Counted from the stretch's first letter, positions 35,212 through 44,484 are shown. The stretch is DNA of 64,000 bases from Paenibacillus sp. FSL R7-0204 (GCF_038002225.1 NZ_JBBOCA010000001.1:2914001-2978000); one strand, 5' to 3'. Program-made: numbers and translations. The notes: generated by a model from the letters alone, not told the origin.

Positions 35212-36537
35212 ATGGCAAGACCCGTAGTGGCCATTGTCGGCAGGCCTAACGTCGGAAAGTCGACGATCTTTAACCGGCTGATTGGCGATAGACTGGCCAT
35301 CGTAGAAGATAAACCGGGGATTACACGTGACCGGATATATGGAGTCTCCGACTGGAACGGCAAATCCTTCAGTGTCATTGATACTGGCGGGATTGAGATT
35401 GACGGAGAAGACGCTATTCTGAAATCCATCCGTGTTCAGGCGGAGCTGGCGATTGAGGAAGCAGATGTGATCGTCTTCATGTGTGAGGCGAAGAGCGGTC
35501 TCACGAGTTCGGATGAGGAAGTGGCGCAGATTCTGTTCCGTTCCGGCAAGCCGATTGTTCTGGCTATCAATAAAGTGGATAACATGAAGCGCACCGAAGA
35601 TATTTATGAATTTTACACCCTTGGAATTGGTGATCCGATCGGCATTTCAGGAAGCCACGGAACCGGAATCGGCGATCTGCTGGATGCGGTTGTTGAACGT
35701 CTGCCCGATAAGGTAGATGAGGAATATGATGAAGATGTCATCCGTGTGGCCTTGATCGGACGTCCGAATGTGGGTAAATCTTCACTGGTCAATGCGATTC
35801 TGGGTGAAGAACGCGTTATTGTCAGTGATGTTGCAGGGACTACACGCGATGCGATTGATACGCCGTTCGAACGGGATGGCCAGCGTTATGTGCTGATCGA
35901 TACAGCGGGCATGCGCAAACGCGGCAAGGTCTATGAGAACACGGAAAAATACAGTGTCATGAGAGCGATGAAGGCGATTGAGCGCGCTGATGTTGTACTC
36001 GTTGTAATCAACGGCGAAGAAGGTATCATCGACCAGGACAAGCACATTGCCGGGTATGCCCATGATGCAGGTAAGGCTTCGGTCTTTGTCGTCAACAAAT
36101 GGGATGCCATTGAGAAAGACGATAAAACGATGCAGAATTTCGAACGCACCATCCGCGATCACTTCCTGTTCATGAGCTATGCTCCGGTGGTATTCCTGTC
36201 TGCACTTACCAAACAGCGTCTGCAGAAGCTGCTGCCTGTCGTACAGCATGTGGCCCAACAGCACGCCCTGCGGATAACTACCCATCTGGTGAATGATGTG
36301 GTGTCGGATGCCGTAGCGATCAATCCTCCGCCTACGGACAAAGGCCGCCGCCTGCGCATTAACTATGTAACCCAGGTTGCTGTAAAGCCGCCGACCATCG
36401 TGGTATTCGTCAATGATCCTTCGCTGATGCACTTCTCCTATGAGCGTTATCTGGAGAACAAGATCCGCGCAGCGTTCAATTTCGAGGGTACACCGATCCG
36501 CCTCTTTACGCGGCGCAAATCCGAGAACGAAGGTTAG
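35212..36537 (+). CDS. der: Ribosome assembly GTPase Der
   Basis: A 441-residue double-GTPase (EngA) needed for 50S maturation. ATG 35212 has AGGAGG 7 bases upstream. Two G1 loops GRPNVGKS (residues about 9 and 185) and two NKxD motifs (INKVDN, VNKWDA) are visible, with DTGG and DTAG G3 motifs; the C-terminal KH-like domain ends in RLFTRRK. plsY starts 12 bases after the stop. Confidence 0.96.
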   Translation: MARPVVAIVGRPNVGKSTIFNRLIGDRLAIVEDKPGITRDRIYGVSDWNGKSFSVIDTGGIEIDGEDAILKSIRVQAELAIEEADVIVFMCEAKSGLTSSDEEVAQILFRSGKPIVLAINKVDNMKRTEDIYEFYTLGIGDPIGISGSHGTGIGDLLDAVVERLPDKVDEEYDEDVIRVALIGRPNVGKSSLVNAILGEERVIVSDVAGTTRDAIDTPFERDGQRYVLIDTAGMRKRGKVYENTEKYSVMRAMKAIERADVVLVVINGEEGIIDQDKHIAGYAHDAGKASVFVVNKWDAIEKDDKTMQNFERTIRDHFLFMSYAPVVFLSALTKQRLQKLLPVVQHVAQQHALRITTHLVNDVVSDAVAINPPPTDKGRRLRINYVTQVAVKPPTIVVFVNDPSLMHFSYERYLENKIRAAFNFEGTPIRLFTRRKSENEG

Positions 36538-36549
36538 GGGAGAAGAGTA

Positions 36550-37167
36550 GTGGCGTTTGAACTTCTGGTTATCGTTATAAGCTATCTGCTTGGCTCCATC
36601 AGCTTCAGTGTACTGCTCGCCCGGCTGCTTAAGGGGATTGATATCCGCCAATATGGAAGCGGCAATGCGGGGGCGACCAATACACTGCGTGTGATGGGGA
36701 AGGGACCGGCCATACTGGTGCTGTTTCTGGACGTACTGAAGGGAATTGCCGCAGTCTGGCTTGGCACATGGGCCGGGGGATGGGGAAGCTGGGTTGCAGT
36801 GGTCTGCGGGCTCGCTGCCATCATCGGGCATAACTGGCCGGTCTATTTTCACTTTCGCGGGGGGAAAGGGATTGCAACGACGATTGGCGTGATGGCTACG
36901 CTGGTATTCTGGCCTGCACTGGTTGCCGGTGTGATTGCTATTCTCGCTATTGTACTTACACGGTATGTCTCGCTGGGCTCGCTGATTTTTGTGGCGCTTA
37001 CTCCAGTATTCCTATTGTTCACGGAGCATACAACCCCGGAGCTATGGGGAAGTCTGATTATTGTAGTGTTCGCCTTCTGGCGTCACCGCAGCAATATCGT
37101 GAAGATCTCGCAGGGCCGTGAGAACAAAATCGGCTCCAAAGCCAAGGAGGGGAATCGCGTTGTCTGA
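36550..37167 (+). CDS. plsY: Acyl-phosphate:glycerol-3-phosphate acyltransferase
   Basis: A 205-residue membrane protein with GTG start behind GGGGAGAAG. The three PlsY motifs are visible: LLGSISFSVLLARLLKG with YGSGNAGATNTLR, GHNWPVYFHFRGGKGIATT, and SLGSL. It makes lysophosphatidate from acyl-phosphate and glycerol 3-phosphate, the product of the next gene's enzyme GpsA. The two genes overlap by eight bases. Confidence 0.95.
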   Translation: MAFELLVIVISYLLGSISFSVLLARLLKGIDIRQYGSGNAGATNTLRVMGKGPAILVLFLDVLKGIAAVWLGTWAGGWGSWVAVVCGLAAIIGHNWPVYFHFRGGKGIATTIGVMATLVFWPALVAGVIAILAIVLTRYVSLGSLIFVALTPVFLLFTEHTTPELWGSLIIVVFAFWRHRSNIVKISQGRENKIGSKAKEGNRVV

Positions 37168-38200
37168 TAAAGTAACCGTGCTGGTCGCGGGCAGTTGGGG
37201 AACTGCGCTGGCTACTGTGCTGGCGGCTAACCACTCGGAGGTTTATCTGTGGACGCGAAAGCCTGAGCAGGCTGCCGAGATTAACGAAGCACATACGAAT
37301 CATCATTTCCTGCCGGGGATCAAGCTCCCCGGGAATATTATTGCCACCACGGACATGGAGACTGCCGTCTCCGGTTCGAAGGCGGTAGTTATTGTGGCGC
37401 CTTCTTCCGGAATGCGCCAGGTGGCGCACAGCCTTAAGCCATTCTGGAAGGACGATATGCTCTGTATTCACGCCACGAAGGGATTCGAGACCGAGACGAT
37501 GAAGCGGATGTCCACAGTGATCTCGGAAGAGCTGGGCTGCGGTGAGGGCGATATTGTGGTGCTCTCCGGGCCGAGCCACGCTGAAGAAGTGGTACGCCTC
37601 TGTCCGACCACGGTCGTAGTGGCTTCGCCGGATGAGAGCCGTGCCAAAGCAGCGCAGGGACTGTTCATTAACAATGACTTCCGCGTGTACACCAACAGGG
37701 ATCAGCTAGGGGTAGAGCTGGCTGGTGCACTGAAGAATATTATCGCGCTGGGTGCAGGGCTGTCCGACGGACTAGGCTTCGGGGACAACGCGAAGGCGGC
37801 GCTGCTTACCCGCGGCCTGGCCGAGATCTCCCGGGTCGGTGTGGAGATGGGAGCGAATCCCTTAACCTTCTCCGGCCTTGCCGGACTCGGTGACCTGGTC
37901 GTAACGGCAACGAGCCAGCACAGCCGGAACTGGCGCGCAGGCTCCATGCTGGGCCAGGGCCAGCCGCTGAATGAGGTGCTGGACTCGATGGGCATGGTTG
38001 TCGAAGGCATCCGGACGACGGAGGTTGCATATGCGATCTCGCTGAAGCTGGGCGTACAGATGCCGATTACCGACCAAATTTATCATGTGCTGTTCAAGGG
38101 CAGAACACCGCGTAATGCTGTGGAAGCTCTGATGGGCCGTGACCGCAAGACGGAGATGGAGGCCATTTCCCAGGAGACCTGGGAGCAGTGGCATTCCTGA
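37160..38200 (+). CDS. gpsA: Glycerol-3-phosphate dehydrogenase [NAD(P)+]
   Basis: A 346-residue enzyme that reduces dihydroxyacetone phosphate for phospholipid synthesis. TTG 37160 is chosen for AAGGAGG 9 bases upstream. The nucleotide motif reads VAGSWGTALA, so the first Gly of GxGxxG is Val. Other blocks are intact: LSGPSHAEEV, GALKNIIALGAGLSDG with the catalytic Lys, and FSGLAGLGDL. It overlaps plsY, giving a der-plsY-gpsA unit. Confidence 0.95.
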   Translation: MSDKVTVLVAGSWGTALATVLAANHSEVYLWTRKPEQAAEINEAHTNHHFLPGIKLPGNIIATTDMETAVSGSKAVVIVAPSSGMRQVAHSLKPFWKDDMLCIHATKGFETETMKRMSTVISEELGCGEGDIVVLSGPSHAEEVVRLCPTTVVVASPDESRAKAAQGLFINNDFRVYTNRDQLGVELAGALKNIIALGAGLSDGLGFGDNAKAALLTRGLAEISRVGVEMGANPLTFSGLAGLGDLVVTATSQHSRNWRAGSMLGQGQPLNEVLDSMGMVVEGIRTTEVAYAISLKLGVQMPITDQIYHVLFKGRTPRNAVEALMGRDRKTEMEAISQETWEQWHS

Positions 38201-38267
38201 TCACGTTCACCTTTTGCCGGAATATCTCATATGTTGTTAATGGGGATTGACGGAGGAGGGATGAACA

Positions 38268-38543
38268 GTGAGCAGAGATTTTTCCAAGGATGCTTTGAAC
38301 GCCATCAACAAGAAGACGGGCAAAAACATTTCGGAAGGTGCCATCAAAAAGCTGGCCGGTACGGTTAAGCCGGGCACCACACAGAATGAAGCCCAGCTCC
38401 GCCAGTTAATTAAGCAGGTATCAGCTATGGCTAAAGTGCCGGTCAGCGAGGCTACCGTGCAGGAGATCGTCAATGCTGTTAAAAAAGGCGGCGCCGGTTC
38501 CGGTACGATGGAGTCTTTAATGAAAATGATGCTGAAAAAATAG
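38268..38543 (+). CDS. spoVIF: Stage VI sporulation protein F
   Basis: A 91-residue protein starting with GTG, 7 bases behind GGAGGAGGG. The sequence (SRDFSKDALNAINKKTGKNI; AKVPVSEATVQEIVNAVKKG) matches the SpoVIF/YjcC family of spore coat assembly factors. It lies between gpsA and the yphE-spoIVA group, fitting a mother-cell sporulation cluster. Confidence 0.85.
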   Translation: MSRDFSKDALNAINKKTGKNISEGAIKKLAGTVKPGTTQNEAQLRQLIKQVSAMAKVPVSEATVQEIVNAVKKGGAGSGTMESLMKMMLKK

Positions 38544-38559
38544 CATATCCGTGAAGTAA

Positions 38560-38590
38560 AGCCATTCCTGCCGGGATGGCTCCTTTTCAG
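38560..38590 (+). terminator. Weak terminator after spoVIF
   Basis: GCCATTCC and GGGATGGC form an imperfect stem followed by TCCTTTTC. Weaker than others in the window. Confidence 0.45.
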
Positions 38591-38744
38591 ACTGGGCATA
38601 ACTCCGGAAGGTAAGCAGATTCCGCGATTTATGCCTTTTTTTACCATACGAAGGGGCTAATCTGTAATTTAATACTTAAAAAATGGCGCATTTCACGCTA
38701 TAATAGTCGCAATCCGGAAAAAGTGAAATGGAGGCGCATGACCT

Positions 38745-38924
38745 ATGGACCCGATGACAAAAATGTGGCTGTCTCTGATTGCGGTACTGATTATGGGCTT
38801 ATCCGTTTTTCTGATTACTTTTGCACGCAGTAAGACGAAGGGCCTGCTTAGAGCAGTTTTATCGGTCATTGCTTTTGTCATCCTGCTGATCGGAGTTTTG
38901 GGCGGGGCTGCTTCAATTATGTAA
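38745..38924 (+). CDS. yphE: DUF2768 membrane protein (YphE-like)
   Basis: A 59-residue protein starting at ATG 38745, 10 bases behind GGAGG. It has two hydrophobic helices (WLSLIAVLIMGLSVFLITF and AVLSVIAFVILLIGVLG) joined by a basic turn (ARSKTKG). This is the DUF2768 family; Bacillus yphE lies between gpsA and spoIVA, the same neighbourhood. Role unknown, probably sporulation. Confidence 0.75.
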   Translation: MDPMTKMWLSLIAVLIMGLSVFLITFARSKTKGLLRAVLSVIAFVILLIGVLGGAASIM

Positions 38925-39005
38925 GCATTTACATTATACTCAGGCAGACGTATTTCTGACAGAATCGTTAGTTGATTTTTACAGGAATGGGGCGTGTGTA
39001 GATTG

Positions 39006-39629
39006 ATGGCTGGTTCAGGAATTCCCTATGTGCTGGAGACGGCACTGGGCAGCATTGCGGAGGAGCTGGATGGTATCGGGCCGGGTAAGCCGCCGGTGTG
39101 GCTGCTGGGGGGAAGCTGCGGTCTGCTGCTGCACGGGGTTCAGCTGAGTGCTGCTCCGCGCGATATTGACCTCTACTGTGATCTGGAGGATACCGCACAG
39201 CTTCATCAGGCACTGCTGAGATACACGGTCTGCGCGCCGGAAGAGGATTATAGCGGAGGCTGTTACTCTCTGCGCGGGCTCTACTTCATCGGGGAGGTGA
39301 AGGTTGAGCTGGTGGGGGGATTCAGGATCGGCGGCGGCGGCTCCGGGCAATATTCAGTGGATATCAGCAAGCTGCAGCCCTATGCTCCGAAATATGCGTT
39401 CGAAAGGAGTGGACGGCTGGCCCTGATGCCGCTTGTCCATGAGCTTATCTTCAATCTGCTGCGCGGCAGGGAAGAACGCTGCCGGGCTATTGCGGAGCTG
39501 ATTAAGCGTGATATAGCCGGTCATTTGCCGCTTTTGGAGCAACTCGTTGAGGAGAATCATCTGAAAGCTGCTGGCCTGCAGCCAAGGCTGGACGAGCTGC
39601 TGGGGATCACTGAATCTATGCGTATATAA
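39006..39629 (+). CDS. Nucleotidyltransferase-fold protein
   Basis: About 207 residues; start uncertain (TTG 39003 or GTG 38994 are alternatives). The N-terminal part shows the minimal nucleotidyltransferase signature: LLGGSCGLLLHG followed by PRDIDLYCDLED, where the two Asp of DxD would bind metal. The rest is helical (LVHELIFNLLRGREERCRAI). It resembles hypothetical nucleotidyltransferases of the AbiEii/MNT type, but no antitoxin partner is seen. It inserts with the next two genes between yphE and spoIVA. Confidence 0.65.
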   Translation: MAGSGIPYVLETALGSIAEELDGIGPGKPPVWLLGGSCGLLLHGVQLSAAPRDIDLYCDLEDTAQLHQALLRYTVCAPEEDYSGGCYSLRGLYFIGEVKVELVGGFRIGGGGSGQYSVDISKLQPYAPKYAFERSGRLALMPLVHELIFNLLRGREERCRAIAELIKRDIAGHLPLLEQLVEENHLKAAGLQPRLDELLGITESMRI

Positions 39630-39656
39630 CCTGAACGCAGGGAAGGAGGCTGTAAG

Positions 39657-40025
39657 ATGAATGCGAAATCACAAATAACGGTCACTTTTCTTCCGGAACA
39701 CCGCACTGCTTCTGTCAAGCACGGGATATCGCTGCTGGAAGCTGTGCGCAAAGCCGGAATTGTCCTGCCTACCCGCTGCGGGGGGAAGGCGGGATGCATG
39801 ATGTGCAAAGTGTCCGTAGAGCATGCGGAAGCCGGGGCACTCAGACCTCCTGCTGAGGCGGAGAAGCGCAAGCTTGGCAGCCTGCTGGATGAAGGCGTCC
39901 GCCTGGCCTGTCAGGCCGCTGTATGGGGCGATGTCCATGTGCATATTCCCGAGGACCCGCTGAAGGCGGCTGTACGCCGCAGACTGGAAGCGGCGCGCCG
40001 TGGCGAAACGGAGGACTTATGGTGA
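39657..40025 (+). CDS. 2Fe-2S ferredoxin
   Basis: A 122-residue plant-type ferredoxin, GGAAGGAGG before ATG 39657. The cluster cysteines are in RCGGKAGCMMCKV and RLACQA (C-x5-C-x2-C...C). The fold starts like adrenodoxin/plant ferredoxins (SLLEAVRKAGIVLPT). A 20-residue basic tail follows. Electron partner unknown. Confidence 0.9.
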   Translation: MNAKSQITVTFLPEHRTASVKHGISLLEAVRKAGIVLPTRCGGKAGCMMCKVSVEHAEAGALRPPAEAEKRKLGSLLDEGVRLACQAAVWGDVHVHIPEDPLKAAVRRRLEAARRGETEDLW

Positions 40026-40078
40026 AGGTTATTCCCGGCGTATATGCAACTCTGAGTGAACAGAGAGAAGACCTGCAG

Positions 40079-40837
40079 ATGGACTCCATGCATCTGGTGA
40101 AGCTCCGTCAGAGGCGGAATAGGTCTGCTATTCTGCTGCCTTTGCTTGCCCTGCTGCTCTTGTCTCTAAGCGGCTGCATGTATCCCCGGGAGCAGCAGCA
40201 GCCCGGCAGCAGTTACAGGGAGAGTGTGAAGCGGGTGCAGGCGGCGGTCGATGATTATCAGGAGCAGAAAGGGCTGCTGCCGATCTTGACCAGCGATCAG
40301 GCCACGCCCAGATACGAGAAATTCGTAATTGACCTGAATAAGCTGCAGCAGGAAGGGTACCTGGATGAGATCCCGGCGGCAGCGTTCGAGAAGGGCGGGA
40401 GTGCCCATTTTCTGGTGCTGGATGAGGAGACAGACCCTCAGGTCAAACTGATGGACCTGGTGACCGTGCAGAAGGTTAACGATATCCAGCGTAAGGTGAA
40501 CCTCTATAAGTCTGCGCACGGCGGGAAGCTTCCGGCAGGAGAGGAGCTGTATCCGGGCCTTGTGTCCATTGACGCCAAAAGGGCAGGGACCGGGACAATC
40601 AAGCTTAGCAGCGTATATTCGGGCCAGCCGCTAGAATTCCTAATGGATAGCAGCGGGACGGTCTATGTGGATTACAGCGGGGATATCTCCTCGGCCATCG
40701 ATAAGAACGGCAGTGCACCTGCGGCAGAGCGTGACCTGCGTCTGGAGCTGGAGCAGGCTTCTTATTATGTTCCCGTCAAGTCAATCCCTTATCTGTGGGT
40801 TGACGGCCGTCCGGTCCCGCAGGCTCCGCAGGAATAA
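40079..40837 (+). CDS. Lipoprotein of unknown function
   Basis: A 252-residue protein. ATG 40079 gives a compact basic-hydrophobic signal ending in the lipobox LSGC; GTG 40022, with GGAGG 7 bases upstream and overlapping the ferredoxin gene, is a real alternative that would give a long N-region. The mature part has two similar helical stretches (VQAAVDDYQEQKGLLP; IQRKVNLYKSAHGGKLP), suggesting an internal duplication. No enzyme motif is seen. A small terminator follows. Confidence 0.75.
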   Translation: MDSMHLVKLRQRRNRSAILLPLLALLLLSLSGCMYPREQQQPGSSYRESVKRVQAAVDDYQEQKGLLPILTSDQATPRYEKFVIDLNKLQQEGYLDEIPAAAFEKGGSAHFLVLDEETDPQVKLMDLVTVQKVNDIQRKVNLYKSAHGGKLPAGEELYPGLVSIDAKRAGTGTIKLSSVYSGQPLEFLMDSSGTVYVDYSGDISSAIDKNGSAPAAERDLRLELEQASYYVPVKSIPYLWVDGRPVPQAPQE

Positions 40838-40866
40838 CAATACTACCTGAGTCATCATCGAAGCTA

Positions 40867-40891
40867 AAGCCCCACTTTGTGGGGTTATTTT
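40867..40891 (+). terminator. Short terminator after the lipoprotein gene
   Basis: CCCCAC, loop TTT, GTGGGG, then TTATTTTG. Confidence 0.7.
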
Positions 40892-41264
40892 GCTATGGAG
40901 AGTCTCAGAACGGATAGTAGTTCTAGGCCGCAGGCCGCCCTCATAGACTTGATGAGAAGACTTCCGGGTGTCTTGACGCAGTGGCGAGCCAGATGGGGTA
41001 TACGAAATTTCAGATGCAAAAATGCGCGGACGCTGGTCATAAATCCGTTACGGATACATATGATGATACTAGTCCAAATGCATGTCCGAGCATTCGGAGT
41101 TTAGCGCGGGGCAACCTTGCTTCGCCTCAGGCAAGTAAGCTAGGCTTCGGGCGGGCAAAGCTTAGTCCGGTGGTTGTCCTGCAAGGGTCAGTTTGCCGGC
41201 GGAACGCGAAGTCGATGCTCTTCAGGCATTTTTTCTTCGGAGTAATATGAGGAGGGGATCTCTT
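40892..41264 (+). other. Gene-free stretch upstream of spoIVA
   Basis: About 370 bases without a credible gene. Frames at 40877-41104 and 40981-41250 lack ribosome sites. The part 41110-41200 has several short stem arms (CTTGC/GCAAG; AAGCT/AGCTT) and low similarity to coding sequence. A mother-cell promoter for spoIVA is expected here but no clear sigma-E or sigma-K box was identified by eye. Confidence 0.45.
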
Positions 41265-42743
41265 TTGGAAAAAGTGGATATTTTCAAGGACATTGCCGAG
41301 CGTACCGGCGGAGACATTTATCTTGGCGTCGTCGGCGCGGTTCGCACGGGGAAATCGACATTCATCAAGCGCTTCATGGAAACGATTGTTCTGCCGAACA
41401 TCACTAGTGAAGCAGACCGCGTAAGAGCGGTAGATGAGCTGCCGCAAAGTGCGGCAGGCAAAACTATTATGACTACCGAGCCTAAATTCGTACCCAACAA
41501 TGCGGTGCAGATTAAGGTGGCCGAAGGCCTGGAGGTTAACGTCCGGCTGGTCGATTGTGTAGGCTATGCAGTGGAAGGCGCAAAAGGGTATGAGGATGAG
41601 AATGGTCCGCGCATGATCTCGACTCCTTGGTTCGAGGAACCGATTCCTTTCCAGGAAGCGGCTGAAATCGGGACACGCAAGGTCATTCAGGAGCACTCGA
41701 CTTTGGGTGTGGTAGTCACTACGGATGGTACGATTGCCGAGATTCCGCGGAGCTCGTATGTCGATTCCGAAGAACGCGTGATCGCAGAGCTGAAGGAGGT
41801 CGGCAAGCCGTTCGTGCTGGTCATCAACTCCACCCGGCCGCGCAGTGAGGAAGTCCAGCAGCTCCGCAGTGAGCTTGCCCTCAAATATGATATTCCGGTG
41901 ATGACGCTCAGCGCTGCGAATATGACCGAGGACGATGTAACCGGCGTGCTGCGCGAAGTGCTGTATGAATTCCCTGTACATGAAGTCAATGTTAACCTGC
42001 CGAGCTGGGTTATGGTGCTGGGCGAGAATCACTGGCTGCGCAGCAGCTATGAGAATTCTGTCCGCGATACCGTGAAGGATATCCGCCGTCTCCGTGATGT
42101 GGACCGCCTGGTCTCCCAGTTTACCGAATATGATTTCATCGACCGGGCAGGCCTCAGCGGTATGAACATGGGCCAAGGGGTAGCCGAGATCGACCTTTAT
42201 GCTCCCGAAGAGCTGTATGATCAGGTGCTGATGGAGGTAGTCGGGGTCGAGATTCGCGGCAAGGATCACCTGCTCCAGCTAATGCAGGACTTCTCCCACG
42301 CCAAGCGCGAATATGACCGCTTCTCGGAAGCGCTGGAAATGGTTAAGACCACGGGGTATGGCATCGCCGCACCTTCCCTGGCTGAGATGGCGCTGGATGA
42401 GCCTGAGCTGATCCGTCAAGGCTCCCGCTTCGGAGTCCGGCTGAAGGCTACGGCACCGTCGATCCACATGATCCGGGTGGATGTCGAGTCGGAGTTCTCG
42501 CCGATCATCGGTACGGAGAAGCAGAGTGAAGAACTGGTGCGTTATCTGATGCAGGACTTTGAGAATGACCCGATCAAAATCTGGGAATCCGATATCTTCG
42601 GCCGGTCCCTGCATTCCATAGTCCGCGAGGGCATCCAGGGCAAGATCGCGATGATGCCGGACAATGCCCGCTACAAGCTGCAGGAAACGCTGGGCCGGAT
42701 TATCAACGAGGGCTCGGGCGGACTGATTGCCATCATCCTTTAA
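41265..42743 (+). CDS. spoIVA: Stage IV sporulation protein A (coat morphogenetic ATPase)
   Basis: A 492-residue protein that polymerises on the forespore surface as basement layer of the spore coat. TTG 41265 has AGGAGGGG 7 bases upstream; this gives the usual start EKVDIFKDIAERTGGDIYLG. The Walker A motif is GAVRTGKST, Walker B-like LVDCVGY follows, and the conserved C-terminal end GRIINEGSGGLIAIIL is intact. Terminator 22 bases after the stop. Confidence 0.96.
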   Translation: MEKVDIFKDIAERTGGDIYLGVVGAVRTGKSTFIKRFMETIVLPNITSEADRVRAVDELPQSAAGKTIMTTEPKFVPNNAVQIKVAEGLEVNVRLVDCVGYAVEGAKGYEDENGPRMISTPWFEEPIPFQEAAEIGTRKVIQEHSTLGVVVTTDGTIAEIPRSSYVDSEERVIAELKEVGKPFVLVINSTRPRSEEVQQLRSELALKYDIPVMTLSAANMTEDDVTGVLREVLYEFPVHEVNVNLPSWVMVLGENHWLRSSYENSVRDTVKDIRRLRDVDRLVSQFTEYDFIDRAGLSGMNMGQGVAEIDLYAPEELYDQVLMEVVGVEIRGKDHLLQLMQDFSHAKREYDRFSEALEMVKTTGYGIAAPSLAEMALDEPELIRQGSRFGVRLKATAPSIHMIRVDVESEFSPIIGTEKQSEELVRYLMQDFENDPIKIWESDIFGRSLHSIVREGIQGKIAMMPDNARYKLQETLGRIINEGSGGLIAIIL

Positions 42744-42764
42744 ATGAAATAAGCTTGTCCTTTG

Positions 42765-42790
42765 GAGCGGGAGCATTTCCCGCTCTTTTG
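42765..42790 (+). terminator. Terminator of spoIVA
   Basis: GAGCGGGA pairs with TCCCGCTC around GCATT, followed by TTTTG. Confidence 0.85.
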
Positions 42791-43036
42791 CTATTTCCAG
42801 GCGCTTTCGCTGCTAGAGTGGAAAAGGGGAATTCTCCCTGGAAAGCTTCCGTTTTTACGGCATAACTGGTAGTTATAGACTGCGAAATTGCAGCGGAATG
42901 AAGGGAAACCTGCTACTTTCTGCTCCTTTTTTGAGGAACGCCTTGATATTATGGTTTGGCTGTATTACTATAAGTTTGTTGCGCTTCTAGAAGAGAGGTG
43001 CCAGTATCTAGTAATAAACGGGATTATCACGTATAT

Positions 43037-43065
43037 TTTACGTTTAAACGGAAACAGTGTATGAT
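43037..43065 (+). promoter_or_regulatory. Promoter of hup
   Basis: TTTACG, 17 bases, TATGAT, placed 33 bases before the hup start. The preceding 240 bases after the spoIVA terminator hold no gene. Confidence 0.55.
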
Positions 43066-43097
43066 ACCGGAACTTTTAACCAGGGAGGTGAGAAGAC

Positions 43098-43370
43098 ATG
43101 AATAAATCAGATTTGATCAACGTAGTTACAGAAGCAACTGAACTTCCCAAAAAAGACGCTACGAAAGCGGTAGATGCCGTTTTTGAAGCAATTACAGGTG
43201 CACTGCAAAGCGGCGATAAGGTTCAGCTGGTTGGCTTCGGAAACTTTGAAGTGCGCGAACGTTCCGCACGTAAAGGCCGCAACCCGCAGACTGGTGAAGA
43301 AATCGAAATTCCTTCAAGCAAAGTACCGGCTTTCAAACCCGGTAAAGCGCTGAAAGACGGAATCAAATAA
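43098..43370 (+). CDS. hup: DNA-binding protein HU
   Basis: A 90-residue nucleoid protein, GGGAGGTGAG before ATG 43098. It is nearly canonical: [12 protein letters not shown] start, the [20 protein letters not shown] beta-arm and [14 protein letters not shown] end. In Bacillus the gene (hbs) also lies between spoIVA and mtrB; there folE separates them, here it does not. A terminator follows. Confidence 0.97.
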   Translation: MNKSDLINVVTEATELPKKDATKAVDAVFEAITGALQSGDKVQLVGFGNFEVRERSARKGRNPQTGEEIEIPSSKVPAFKPGKALKDGIK

Positions 43371-43411
43371 AGATTTCTACATATCTGCCCCATAGTCCTT
43401 GAATACCAACG

Positions 43412-43442
43412 ATGCCGCCTTCCAGGGCGGCATTTGTTTTTG
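43412..43442 (+). terminator. Terminator of hup
   Basis: ATGCCGCC pairs with GGCGGCAT around TTCCAG, followed by TTGTTTTT. Confidence 0.9.
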
Positions 43443-43474
43443 AGAGAGGCTCATAAACTTTGAGGAGGATTACA

Positions 43475-43723
43475 ATGACTGAGAAGAAGAATGAAGTGAA
43501 TCCTGCACCGTCCGGCAGCGACTATATCGTAGTCAAGGCCAAGGAGAACGGTGTTCAGGTCATCGGGCTGACCAGAGGGCTGGACACACGGTTTCACCAT
43601 ACGGAGAAGCTGGACAAAGGCGAGGTGCTCATTGCCCAATTCACCGATCACACCTCAGCAATGAAAATCCGCGGCAAGGCTGAAATCTGGAGCAAACACG
43701 GACAATTAGAAAGTGAAAGCTGA
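43475..43723 (+). CDS. mtrB: trp RNA-binding attenuation protein (TRAP)
   Basis: An 82-residue protein that forms an 11-subunit ring and, with tryptophan, binds (G/U)AG triplets. ATG 43475 follows GAGGAGG. Core residues match Bacillus [24 protein letters not shown], then [20 protein letters not shown] and [12 protein letters not shown], including the Lys/Arg residues of the RNA-binding KKR face and the Thr/Gly/His around the tryptophan pocket. A matching triplet array occurs before trpE at 53951-54023. A terminator follows, so it is expressed apart from hepS. Confidence 0.97.
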   Translation: MTEKKNEVNPAPSGSDYIVVKAKENGVQVIGLTRGLDTRFHHTEKLDKGEVLIAQFTDHTSAMKIRGKAEIWSKHGQLESES

Positions 43724-43748
43724 AAAGCAGGCATAGCCTGCTTTTTTT
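43724..43748 (+). terminator. Terminator of mtrB
   Basis: AAAGCAGGC, loop ATA, GCCTGCTTT and a seven-T run, starting on the base after the mtrB stop. Confidence 0.9.
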
Positions 43749-43830
43749 CAAAATATAACTAGATATGGGTCGCTCTGCGGTGCCGTATAATCCTGCATAG
43801 CAGCGGAAACTATGAGTAGGGAGGCTTGTT

Positions 43831-44370
43831 ATGAAACGGAGCTGGCTGATCGGAACGGCGTTGCTGCTTAGCGCAGCTGTTACCCTGCTGCTGCCGCAAC
43901 TGGCCGGCAACGTTATAACTGCCCAGAGTAAGTATAGCGCAGTACAGACGATAGGCCCGGATGGCCTGGTACTGGAGAATGACAATCTGGTAGATGCGCT
44001 CAGTGAGATTCCCTTCAGTCTGATGATTGACAAGGCAGGCTGGGAGAACGGGGTATTGTCCCTGGATCTCAAGGTGAACGGTGATGCCCACGAACCGCAG
44101 GAGCTGTACCGCAACATGGCTCTGGCTATCGGGTTCGCGATTCAGGAGAGCTCGAACGTAGACCAACTGCTGCTGCGTGTGGTGGCAGAGGATAGGTGGC
44201 TGGATACCCGCCGCCTGCTCCTTGCCGGGGATATCCGCCGCAGCGAGTGGAGCCCCCTGCTGCAGGAGGCGCTGGAGAACGCAGGCAATTCACCTCTTCC
44301 CGATTCGCTGAAGAACGGCTTCCGCATCAGCGAAAGCGAGCTGTGGAAAAAACAGTTCATTTATCCCTGA
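43831..44370 (+). CDS. Secreted or anchored protein of unknown function
   Basis: A 179-residue protein, GGGAGG before ATG 43831. Residues 5-25 are a signal peptide or anchor (WLIGTALLLSAAVTLLLP). The remainder (SLDLKVNGDAHEPQELYRNM; AIGFAIQESSNVDQLLLRVVAEDRW) looks like a small alpha-beta domain. I do not recognise it. It sits between mtrB and hepS where Bacillus has no gene. A TATAAT at 43786-43791 may be its -10 box. Confidence 0.72.
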   Translation: MKRSWLIGTALLLSAAVTLLLPQLAGNVITAQSKYSAVQTIGPDGLVLENDNLVDALSEIPFSLMIDKAGWENGVLSLDLKVNGDAHEPQELYRNMALAIGFAIQESSNVDQLLLRVVAEDRWLDTRRLLLAGDIRRSEWSPLLQEALENAGNSPLPDSLKNGFRISESELWKKQFIYP

Positions 44371-44421
44371 ACCGGGTAATTGAAACTAGAAGGCTTCACC
44401 CGTGCGTGACAAAAAAACATG

Positions 44422-44430
44422 TGATATAAT
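44422..44430 (+). promoter_or_regulatory. Extended -10 promoter upstream of hepS
   Basis: TGATATAAT, an extended -10 element, 55 bases before the hepS start. No good -35 box is seen. Confidence 0.5.
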
Positions 44431-44484
44431 AGACAAGATTGTGAACAATGAGTTTGACAAACGTCAATGGCTTCGGAGGCTAAA

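Noticed and set aside
35782..36852. 356-codon minus-strand frame opposite der and plsY
   Set aside because: Long but antisense to two certain genes; no ribosome site and no protein-family features.
40981..41250. 89-codon frame before spoIVA
   Set aside because: No ribosome site; overlaps other equally poor frames; composition suggests non-coding sequence.
43724..43800. A/T tract CAAAATATAA behind the mtrB terminator as a third copy of the 101-nt repeat
   Set aside because: Only the first ten bases resemble the repeat; the conserved hairpin part is absent.
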